A stretch of DNA of 64,000 bases, from NCBI RefSeq assembly GCF_902832885.1, contig NZ_CADFDK010000021.1, forward strand, positions 1-64,000. The letters are read 5' to 3'. A program made the translations under genes and the position numbers. Shown in pieces: positions 57,454 to 64,000 of this stretch (its first letter is position 1; every line of letters starts with the position of its first letter). This stretch comes from Burkholderia seminalis DSM 23518. GTDB taxonomy: Bacteria > Pseudomonadota > Gammaproteobacteria > Burkholderiales > Burkholderiaceae. The notes under the pieces were generated by a model that saw only the letters and a list, made by a program, of their open reading frames with translations, was not told the DNA's origin and did not search any database.

Positions 57454-60348
57454 TCAGTCCGGCTCGATCTGTATCTGCTGGGCAGCTTGCTGGCGTCGCT
57501 GGCGCTGCGGCCGGTCATTCGTCTGCTCTGCCAACTCATGCTCACGCAGCGTTTCGATGGCGCTCGACTTATCTTGGTGACGTGATACGGCCGCCCGAGC
57601 AAGAATTGCGTCGGTCGTAAAAATCTGGAGGTCGTCAACGGCCCGCGTGAGGCCGACATAGAAGCTGCGGTCACCGAAAATACGACGCACCGTCATCGCG
57701 ACGTCAGACTGGCGCCGAGCATCTTCCGGATCACGCTCCATTTTGTGTGCGGGGATATGCAGCATGGCTTGCTCGCGGGTTGCGCCCTGGCCCGCGTGGA
57801 CCGTCGCCGCATAGGCATGATCCCAATGGCGCTGCGCGTCTAGATCCCAGGGAATTTCCTTGCCATCCGCCAGCCGTAGGACCGCCTGGTTCTCGTGGAC
57901 AGAAACGACGGTCGCCTCGTGGCCATTCTTGACGAGCTCGTCGCCGCGGGTAAAGCGAATGACGTCACGCGCGGCAAGACTCCTCGTTTCCGAGAGATAC
58001 ACCTCCACCCGGTTGTACTTCTTCGGCTCCCACTCCATTAGAGAGCCGTCGGACTTCCGGAGAACGACGATACCCTCGTCGGGTCGAGTACCCTCAACGC
58101 GCATGTATTCGCCGCGGGACGCGAGAATTTTCTGATAGTCCCGACCAAACCGGACGGTCATATCCCTGGTGTAATACTGCGCCTCCTTCTGCTTCGCCCG
58201 GGTCATGTCTCCGTCGGACCGGAGGATGGTGTGCTCCGAGTCGTTGACATCCAGCTCGCCGTGCGCCTGCAGTTCAGCCCGAACCGCATTGTTGATCTCG
58301 ACGCGATCCTCGTTAAACGGTGTGATGATGATGGTCTGATTTCTTCGCGGTCCCCGGTCGACGTACTGGCGCGCCATCAGGTCGATCAGGTCTTGCGGAT
58401 TGTCGTGTTCTGTCACGCGCCCAGCTTGCTCGAGGAAGTCAAAGGCGCGAGCGTTGCGAGCGAGGTTCAGGTCGGTGAGGGGCTCATCTACCGCAAGGTC
58501 GGCTGTGCCCACGGTGATCGCGACTGCCTGCTGCAGCTCGGGATTCTTCTGGCGCTGGATCTGGGTCATCTGAGCGGTGGCCACGCCCTCGTCCTGCAGG
58601 ATCTCAAACGGTTTACCTGCTTCGATGGCCTGCAGCTGGAGGCGGTCTCCGAGGAGAATGACCTTCGCATCTGCTCGTTCCGCCATCTTAAATAGGCGCG
58701 CCATTTGCCGTTGGGCGAGGAATGACGACTCGTCGACAAGCCAGAGCTCGCGCTCCCGCGACAAGTCCGGTACATACTCGCGCAGCAGCTTCAGATCATC
58801 CTGGCGCCGCTGCTCATGGATCTCGAACATCGTCACCGTATCGGCCTTGATACCCGAATCGTTCTCGAGCTGCTTGGCAGCCTGGCCGGTAGCCGCCATC
58901 CCTCGGACGAGCCAGCCCTGCTCGTGCGCGACCTGGACGGTTCCCTTGACCATCGTGGTTTTTCCCACGCCGGCGAGACCCTGAACCGTGACGATCCGGT
59001 CTTTGCTAGTCAGTGCATGCTCGATCGCACCTCGCTGGCCTGGGGTGTAGTCGAAGGTGGGATCGTTCCGCTCCACGCGCGCGGCGGCGATGGCCTGTTC
59101 GATCCTGGACCGGACCAGTTCGGCTGGCGCTATCGCCGGCGTCGCGTCTCGCTGCGCGAGCGCATTTTCGACCGTCCAGCGCTCCGTGTTGAGCATCTTC
59201 TCGGTGGTGATGTTGCCGTCCGGAAGGTCGACAATCTTGCCCTGATCGACCAGCTTCTTGTACGCATCGAGAATCTGATTTGGAGACGTTCGCCCGACCG
59301 CGTGCTCCAGCGCGGTTTTGACCAGGTCATATTGGTTCAGCACGATTTCGCGCTCACCAAGGTGAGACGCTGCAAACCGCAAGGCCTCGATACCGGACAA
59401 CTTGACGACCCGTGCATCCGTTCCCGCTTCCCGCGCCTCGCGTGCTTTCTGCTGGATGACGCTGTAGTCGAGGTCGACTGTCTGTGCGCGCTCACGCCAT
59501 TGAACTGACAAGGCGTCATGGTCGACACCAACCTTCCGTTCACGGGTGGCCAACACCGCGCGCTCCTTCTCCGCCGGCGTCGCGCTCGTCGGATCGATCC
59601 CATTTGCACGCAGCCATCGGTCGCGCGCGGCGGAACGCTGGCTGAAGTGCTCGATCTGCTCTCGGGTGATGCCGACCAACTCAAAGTTTCCGTTCTTGTC
59701 CGGCGAAGTAATGGCATAGCCACGCTTCTGCAATTCGCGTGCGAGCGAAGAAGTGTAGACGGCGCCGATCACCTTCTGCTGCACGTACAGCTCATCATTG
59801 GTCAGCGATCGCCATTCGCCGTCTGAGCGCTGGGTGGCGTTCATGATCAGCGCATGAGTATGGGTGTCGGGGTCGAGGTCGCGGCTCGTATTGTGGCGAA
59901 AGAGGGCGGCTACAACGTTGCCGGTCGGTTCGACAAGCGTCTCGCCATCGACCGTTTTGCGTGCCTGCGCGACATACGCCTCGACGTACTTGAGCGCCTC
60001 CTTGACGGCTTCTTCATGGGCGAGACGGACGTCGCGATCTTCGAAAACTTCGGCAGCGATACTGACGCTCTTCGGTGCCGAAAAGGTCAAGTCTATCCCA
60101 GGCCGATGTACAACTTCGGGCTCGCCATTCTCGTCCAGGACGACTCGACCAAGCTGCTGGTCTCCGACCCGTCCAGACAGCAGCTTGAAAAACACATTGC
60201 GATCGACTTGCCCGTTCAGACCGAGGGTGGCCGTACCCTTGCCGAACCAGGCGGAATGCTCGAGCCCCTGATCGGTGGTGTAGTAGTTATCCTTCGAAAA
60301 ATAGTGGAGTGCCTGGCCGGCGCTGCCGACATTGTGCATGCTCATCAT
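57454..60348 (-). CDS. traI: MOBF relaxase-helicase (TraI/TrwC family)
   Basis: A 964-residue protein, the size of R388 TrwC (966) and much shorter than F TraI (1756). The TrwC relaxase domain (1-300) has Tyr pairs in LHYFSKDNYYTTD, an acidic segment GIDLTFSAPKSVSIAA and the histidine triad region ALFRHNTSRD with THTHALIMN. The helicase part (about 430-900) has Walker A GLAGVGKTTMVKG, the DE-box LWLVDESSFLAQ and later RecD-type motifs (VHAGQGATREQAML, FYVGLTRAVDDLQIF). It nicks oriT, stays bound to the 5' end and unwinds plasmid DNA. GGGGTGA precedes the ATG. It follows traD by 6 bases. Confidence 0.95.
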   Translation of the reverse strand: MMSMHNVGSAGQALHYFSKDNYYTTDQGLEHSAWFGKGTATLGLNGQVDRNVFFKLLSGRVGDQQLGRVVLDENGEPEVVHRPGIDLTFSAPKSVSIAAEVFEDRDVRLAHEEAVKEALKYVEAYVAQARKTVDGETLVEPTGNVVAALFRHNTSRDLDPDTHTHALIMNATQRSDGEWRSLTNDELYVQQKVIGAVYTSSLARELQKRGYAITSPDKNGNFELVGITREQIEHFSQRSAARDRWLRANGIDPTSATPAEKERAVLATRERKVGVDHDALSVQWRERAQTVDLDYSVIQQKAREAREAGTDARVVKLSGIEALRFAASHLGEREIVLNQYDLVKTALEHAVGRTSPNQILDAYKKLVDQGKIVDLPDGNITTEKMLNTERWTVENALAQRDATPAIAPAELVRSRIEQAIAAARVERNDPTFDYTPGQRGAIEHALTSKDRIVTVQGLAGVGKTTMVKGTVQVAHEQGWLVRGMAATGQAAKQLENDSGIKADTVTMFEIHEQRRQDDLKLLREYVPDLSRERELWLVDESSFLAQRQMARLFKMAERADAKVILLGDRLQLQAIEAGKPFEILQDEGVATAQMTQIQRQKNPELQQAVAITVGTADLAVDEPLTDLNLARNARAFDFLEQAGRVTEHDNPQDLIDLMARQYVDRGPRRNQTIIITPFNEDRVEINNAVRAELQAHGELDVNDSEHTILRSDGDMTRAKQKEAQYYTRDMTVRFGRDYQKILASRGEYMRVEGTRPDEGIVVLRKSDGSLMEWEPKKYNRVEVYLSETRSLAARDVIRFTRGDELVKNGHEATVVSVHENQAVLRLADGKEIPWDLDAQRHWDHAYAATVHAGQGATREQAMLHIPAHKMERDPEDARRQSDVAMTVRRIFGDRSFYVGLTRAVDDLQIFTTDAILARAAVSRHQDKSSAIETLREHELAEQTNDRPQRQRRQQAAQQIQIEPD

Positions 60349-60354
60349 CGCGCG

Positions 60355-62472
60355 TCACCCCAACAAGTCACCGAGACCGGCGCGGCCGGTCGGCCGTTGG
60401 CCGGCACCCGGTTCGCGGGGAGTCGACGCACCGTGAACCTCGCCGGTGTCGCCGTCCACGACTTCACCCGTCGCCAGCACAACCAGATTCGAAGTGGCCG
60501 GGTCCGATTCAGCGCCGGTCGACGTGGCCGCAACGTCATCCGCACGGGACGCCGCAGCTGCCGGCATTTTGTTCGCGGCAGACGAGCCTGCGGATGGCAC
60601 CGATTGCTCCGCGGACGAAGACGTCGCAGTCGCGTCGGTTGGCGCGGGTGACGGGGATGGTGCAGTTTCTGCCGGCGCCGCGGAACCGGGTGCGGGCGGC
60701 GACAGCGCCGCGTGGCCACCGGGTGCGGCGTGTGCAGTAAGCCACGTGTCAAAAGTCCGACGGGGAATGAACGGTGTGGCAATTTCGGGCCGATGCGTAT
60801 ATTTGTATCTCACCCGTGCGACGGGGTAATCGCTGGGTGTAACCAGATAGCCCTCCATGTCGGGCAGACGTAAGATCTCGGAAGAGAGGACAAGATCCCG
60901 AAGGTTACGGCGCGCGAAGACACTCATACCGTCGCGACGCTCATCGATCCCGAGATTGAGACTTTCCTCTTTCTCGTCCAGATCAGCCTGCCCGATCGCG
61001 TTGGCCAACGCCTTGGCGGCGTCACCGTCGGTCACGCGCAACAGGAGCTTGGTCTGACATCCGGAGATGATCGTGCGCGCAAGGTGCTCGCCATAGATCA
61101 AGAAGAGTAGCGAGAAATCCTGGATGCCGATCACAAAGCAACCGCCAAACTTGCGAATGTTCGTCACGGCGAGCTTCATGATCTCCAGTTTCTGCAGCGT
61201 AGGGAGCTCGTCGTAGAAATACCAGAGGCGTTCGCGATGAATCGGCTTGAGCGCAAGAAGCGAGCGGATTGCGATGTCACACCAGAGGCTGATTAGCGGA
61301 AGTAGGGCGGTTTTCTGCTCTTCGTTGACGGTAATGAACAGCCAGGAATCGTCGTCTTCGTCCTCATTCTGAATCCACTCGCGGATCGAAAACGGTTCAC
61401 CTTCGTCATGCAGGTAGCGGAAGCAATCAAGCTGGTTCTGCACGGTCATCTTGAGGCTCATGCCCGTACGCTCAGTGATCGGATCAACGTAAGTGGCGGC
61501 AGACTCGTTCGCGAGGATGGCGTGTAATTCGTCCAGATTGCTGTGGGCGATGGCCTTGTACAGCGCGGCGTTGGTTCGCTTGTTGTCGTCACCGAGCGCA
61601 CGGACCGCGCCCTTGAAGACCATGCGCCCGGCGATGGCGAAGAACGGATCCGGAACGTTCGGCGGAATCGGGATAAGCCCCTCTGCCAGCCCGTCGTAAT
61701 GGATTTCACCCTGGATTTCGCGCCACACGTTCCAGTTGGGACTGCGCGCATCGAGCGGATTCAGGATGATGTCCTTGCCTTCCCGAAAAAAGGTAGCCGT
61801 GAACTCGCCCGACGGGTCATAGACGATCGCTCGCTTTTTGTTGGCGCGGACCTGCTCCATCAGCGCGAAAAACTGCTGAGACTTGCCGCTACCCTGGGCA
61901 CCGGCGAAGAGCGTACCGAGCACTTCGGCCTTCTTGCGCATCGGCACGCCGGCGATGCGGTACGGGCTGGCGTCGTCTCGGCTTTCCAGTTCCTTGACCA
62001 GTGCTTTCGGTTTGACGAGCCTTGCACCGCGAACCTGCTTCTCGGCGAGTTTTCCGCGACCGTACTCCATCCAGAACAGGACGGAAAGAAACGTCACGGC
62101 TATAGCGGTAAGAACAGCGTACAGGGCGGCATTTCGCGCATAGACGAAAAACTCTTCGGCGGCATCGTCGGTAAATGACAGCGCGGCGGCTGGCGGCAAT
62201 TCCGTGTCGTTGCTGCCGAAGTGGAACGAGACGTTCGGATTGGCCATGGGCACGACGGTGAGGATTTCAGCCTCGACGTGCTTGGCCGCCAAATAGCGCG
62301 TTTCGGCCGACGTGACGAAATACAGGTATGCGCCGCCGGCCAGCGCGCCGACGAGAATGCCCGCGATGACCACCGCCACGACCGCGCTGGTGAGGAGTTT
62401 TGCCTGCTGCCACCAGAGGGCGGTTCCCCGAGAAAAAGTCGCAAAACCGTTGGGCGAGCGTTGATCAGCCAT
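60355..62472 (-). CDS. traD: TraD, type IV coupling protein
   Basis: The ATG at 62472 has GGGAGAG upstream. The 705-residue protein has two N-terminal membrane segments (VVAVVIAGILVGALAGGAY, ALYAVLTAIAVTFLSVLFW). The TraD/TrwB ATPase domain has Walker A LFAGAQGSGKSQQ, IVYDPSGEFT and Walker B LWYFYDELPTLQK. IGIQDFSLLFLIYGEHLART and RVTDGDAAKALANAIG follow. A disordered Ala/Pro/Ser/Thr-rich C-terminal tail ends GRAGLGDLLG, probably for contact with the relaxosome. It links the relaxosome to the T4SS. Overlaps the upstream accessory gene by 8 bases. Confidence 0.95.
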   Translation of the reverse strand: MADQRSPNGFATFSRGTALWWQQAKLLTSAVVAVVIAGILVGALAGGAYLYFVTSAETRYLAAKHVEAEILTVVPMANPNVSFHFGSNDTELPPAAALSFTDDAAEEFFVYARNAALYAVLTAIAVTFLSVLFWMEYGRGKLAEKQVRGARLVKPKALVKELESRDDASPYRIAGVPMRKKAEVLGTLFAGAQGSGKSQQFFALMEQVRANKKRAIVYDPSGEFTATFFREGKDIILNPLDARSPNWNVWREIQGEIHYDGLAEGLIPIPPNVPDPFFAIAGRMVFKGAVRALGDDNKRTNAALYKAIAHSNLDELHAILANESAATYVDPITERTGMSLKMTVQNQLDCFRYLHDEGEPFSIREWIQNEDEDDDSWLFITVNEEQKTALLPLISLWCDIAIRSLLALKPIHRERLWYFYDELPTLQKLEIMKLAVTNIRKFGGCFVIGIQDFSLLFLIYGEHLARTIISGCQTKLLLRVTDGDAAKALANAIGQADLDEKEESLNLGIDERRDGMSVFARRNLRDLVLSSEILRLPDMEGYLVTPSDYPVARVRYKYTHRPEIATPFIPRRTFDTWLTAHAAPGGHAALSPPAPGSAAPAETAPSPSPAPTDATATSSSAEQSVPSAGSSAANKMPAAAASRADDVAATSTGAESDPATSNLVVLATGEVVDGDTGEVHGASTPREPGAGQRPTGRAGLGDLLG

Positions 62473-62881
62473 TGCTCTCTCCCAGCAGTTTCTTGGTGGC
62501 GGCCTCGGCACGATCCTGTGCCTGATGTAGGAACTGGATGTTCCTGTCGCTGACGATTGTCGTCAGCACCTCGCGACAGAGATAGATCGCTCGAACAAGA
62601 TCGGTTGGAAGCAGATGGGAAGAATTCCCACCGGCATGTGCGGCTTGGCCGTTCGCCGCTTGTGCGGAAATCGGTATAGCGGAGAGCAGCGCGTTCAGCC
62701 GCTTTTCAATCTGTTCGACGTTATCGTTCACGATCCCGCGAACGAGGATTTGACGACAAAACTCCGCTACCGGAACGCCAGCCTCGTTTGCCTTTCTGCG
62801 ATAGAACTCGTTGGTGGGTCTATCGAAACGAAGGGTGATACGCTCGGATTTGCCTTTGCTGGCGTGACTTGATCGTGGCAT
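62465..62881 (-). CDS. Ribbon-helix-helix relaxosome accessory protein
   Basis: The ATG at 62881 has GAGG 5 bases upstream. The 138-residue product begins with a basic ribbon-helix-helix-like region (SERITLRFDRPTNEFYRRK, EAGVPVAEFCRQIL). A helical C-terminal domain follows (AIYLCREVLTTIVSDR). Proteins like this (TraM/TraY/TrwA/MobC-like) bind oriT and help the relaxase. It is the first gene of the processing operon and adjoins the oriT region, which carries direct repeats it could bind. Confidence 0.8.
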   Translation of the reverse strand: MPRSSHASKGKSERITLRFDRPTNEFYRRKANEAGVPVAEFCRQILVRGIVNDNVEQIEKRLNALLSAIPISAQAANGQAAHAGGNSSHLLPTDLVRAIYLCREVLTTIVSDRNIQFLHQAQDRAEAATKKLLGESNG

Positions 62882-62980
62882 GTGCGCCTCAGCATACACA
62901 TCGCCCCATTTTTCCCCGACCGACCTTCTAAAGAGGTCAGCTAATCAAATAGTTACGTCATTATAGTGGATGTAAATGGT

Positions 62981-62992
62981 TTTCGGTGTCTG
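62981..62992 (+). repeat. Direct repeat TTTCGGTGTCTG, copy 1
   Basis: The same 12 bases recur at 63071 and 63248, with related flanks (GCCGCGTATGC here, GCGTATGC before copy 3). They lie between the ribbon-helix-helix gene and the predicted nic site, so they are candidate binding sites for that protein. Confidence 0.6.
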
Positions 62993-63070
62993 CCGCGTAT
63001 GCATCCGGATTCGGTGCGCGATTGACAGCGACTTCTCTTTTATATTCATCGGCTTATCCTATCGATAGCG

Positions 63071-63082
63071 TTTCGGTGTCTG
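63071..63082 (+). repeat. Direct repeat TTTCGGTGTCTG, copy 2
   Basis: Identical 12-base copy 90 bases after the first. Confidence 0.6.
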
Positions 63083-63247
63083 ACAATGTGGACTCCGATG
63101 TTTCCAAAATGCCCGCCATTTAGACACCTTTTCGTTACGGCGATGGCGAGATCTTCGCAGACATGCGACGTTTGGCTGCCACGTTCCAGCCTTATGCAGC
63201 AAGGTATTGCGCGATTTGAGATGTGCTTCGGTGGCAGCGCGTATGCG

Positions 63248-63259
63248 TTTCGGTGTCTG
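63248..63259 (+). repeat. Direct repeat TTTCGGTGTCTG, copy 3
   Basis: Identical 12-base copy 177 bases after the second, immediately before the long inverted repeat at 63263. Confidence 0.6.
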
Positions 63260-63262
63260 CCA

Positions 63263-63293
63263 GTGTAGAGCCTTGCTCAGCAAGGCTCTACAC
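63263..63293. repeat. 14-bp perfect inverted repeat in oriT
   Basis: GTGTAGAGCCTTGC (63263-63276) and GCAAGGCTCTACAC (63280-63293) with a 3-base loop, just left of the predicted nic hairpin. Confidence 0.75.
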
Positions 63294-63296
63294 ACC

Positions 63297-63325
63297 CGCA
63301 ACGGAGTTGCGTGGTGTGTGACCGT
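63297..63325 (+). other. oriT: Origin of transfer (oriT) core with predicted nic site
   Basis: CGCAAC (63297-63302) and GTTGCG (63306-63311) form the relaxase hairpin, followed by TGGTGTGT and then GACC. The 11 bases GCGTGGTGTGT at 63309-63319 differ at one position from the F nic sequence GCGTGGGGTGT. In F and in R388 the cut falls 8 bases after the GCG closing the hairpin, which here is between 63319 and 63320 on the plus strand. A MOBF relaxase gene is about 3 kb away, in agreement. The tra genes would enter the recipient last, as in F. Confidence 0.8.
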
Positions 63326-63667
63326 CTGGTCGGGGGGTGGGGCTTGCCCCACGGGTCGCCCCCCCGGACGGACGGTATCTGGATGGTGATGCCCGGACGG
63401 GTCGGGGTATCACCGGTTTTTCAGCAGGCGTCGCGATCGGCATCGCAGCCAGCAAGAGCGAGGATTTCGTTCCATTGAGGCGTTCGCCTGGTTGAGTCAT
63501 AGACGCGATTTGCAGGATTTCCTTGGCACGAGGGACGGACGAGAAAAGCAGAAACGGTAGGCGAGCGTCGATCCGTTCAGCACAGGGAAAAAACGGAATA
63601 GGAAGGATGATCGGAGGCAGGGAGTGGGCTGGGAGAAATTCGGAGCGACGAGGGTGGTTATGCCACG

Positions 63668-63812
63668 CAGGTTTTCCACATATCCACGGGTCCGGACCGA
63701 CGTCGCGATGCATCAACATCGCAAGAGCGTCGGCCGCGCGCCGTTTTCCACAACGGTGTTGGTTGTGGGAAACGGGAGAAGCGCGGGGACCAGTGGGTAT
63801 GTGGGAAACCTG
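63668..63812. repeat. Nested inverted repeats built from DnaA-like boxes
   Basis: TTTTCCACA, which fits the DnaA consensus TTWTNCACA, occurs at 63672-63680 and 63744-63752. TGTGGGAAA, its near-complement, occurs at 63764-63772 and 63800-63808. Box 1 pairs with box 4 over 15 bases with one mismatch (63668-63682 with 63798-63812), and box 2 pairs with box 3 over 12 bases (63743-63754 with 63762-63773). The result is a nested symmetric structure in the leading region. Confidence 0.6.
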
Positions 63813-63941
63813 CCGGCGTGCGCAGATTTCGGTCGTGGATAGATGGGCGCCGAGCAATAGCCAGAGAGAAAACGCTGTGAGCACGGTTGGTTTGCCGGTT
63901 TTCGGCGGGCGCGACTTTGCGGCCGCCGAACTGAGACTGCG

Positions 63942-63955
63942 CAATGCATGCATTG
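63942..63955. repeat. 14-bp perfect palindrome
   Basis: CAATGCATGCATTG is fully self-complementary, in noncoding DNA near the right edge. It may be an operator for a gene beyond the window. Confidence 0.5.
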
Positions 63956-64000
63956 GGCACTGGAGGGGTGGTCCGCGCGGGGCGGCGCCCGCGGAGGCGG

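Larger units (their letters stand above)
62882..64000. other. Noncoding oriT and leading region
   Basis: No convincing gene lies in these 1.1 kb; open frames here lack ribosome binding sites and recognisable families. The stretch holds three direct repeats, several perfect inverted repeats, the predicted nic site and a cluster of DnaA-like boxes. By the orientation of the nic sequence, DNA to the right of 63320 would enter the recipient first. Confidence 0.6.

Noticed and set aside
63288-63953. Minus-strand open frame (221 codons) in the oriT/leading region
   Set aside because: No ribosome binding site or family, and it crosses the oriT hairpin and the nested inverted repeats, which explain the sequence better.
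1-64000. tRNA and rRNA genes
   Set aside because: No cloverleaf-like segments with conserved T-loop bases or rRNA landmark sequences were noticed by eye; a covariance-model scan would be needed to exclude divergent ones.

Overview
The window is high-GC, densely coding DNA of betaproteobacterial type, most likely Burkholderia, Paraburkholderia or a relative. It looks like part of a large conjugative plasmid. That placement is inferred from GC-rich codon use, the families seen (large trimeric autotransporter adhesin, clostripain-like lipoprotein, DUF1173, IncFII-like RepA) and a complete F-type transfer system. No rRNA, tRNA or CRISPR array was seen.

Layout. 1-12.5 kb is accessory cargo: the edge of a minus-strand gene, a small plus-strand gene, two AraC-type response regulators with a hybrid histidine kinase, two lipoproteins (one a clostripain-family protease), a glycosyltransferase and a polysaccharide deacetylase, then a decayed IS66 transposase abutting a truncated SRAP/HMCES gene. 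12.5-15.9 kb is the replication block: RepA of the IncFII type, with a 45-codon leader ORF ending 8 bases before it, a sigma70-promoted and terminated antisense RNA over the leader, and a DnaA box downstream, followed upstream by a DUF1173 gene. 15.9-27.6 kb is a long minus-strand set joined by short overlaps: small unknown genes, a 1605-residue trimeric autotransporter, a stand-alone DsbD N-terminal domain, small membrane proteins and lipoproteins, a zeta-toxin/kinase-like/KfrB fusion behind an 82-residue helical protein, a PLD-family nuclease and a tiny lipoprotein. A lone plus-strand membrane-protein gene at 27.7 kb faces traG.

28.2-53.7 kb is one long minus-strand F-type transfer operon, in transcription order: lytic transglycosylase, a 129-residue secreted protein, traA, L, E, K, B, a 280-residue protein, an HNH nuclease, a 53-residue protein, dsbC-like, traV, traC, trbI, a 73-residue protein, a frameshifted S26 peptidase, traW, a tail-anchored protein, traU, trbC, traN split in two genes, three unknown genes, traF, traH, traG. 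Most junctions are 4-base ATGA or GTGA overlaps. Together these build the pilus, the outer-membrane core, the ATPase and the mating-pair stabilisation complex; the periplasmic thiol proteins probably fold the cysteine-rich Tra proteins.

54.2-57.2 kb is a lower-GC insert carrying a small ParC-like gene, a divergent S24-type repressor with palindromic operators, a VUT/queuosine-precursor-type transporter and a DUF985 cupin. 57.4-62.9 kb holds the processing genes: a TrwC-sized MOBF relaxase-helicase, the TraD coupling protein and a ribbon-helix-helix accessory protein. 62.9-64 kb is noncoding and contains a convincing oriT (hairpin plus an F-like nic sequence near 63319/63320), direct repeats before it, and a cluster of inverted DnaA-like boxes in the predicted leading region.
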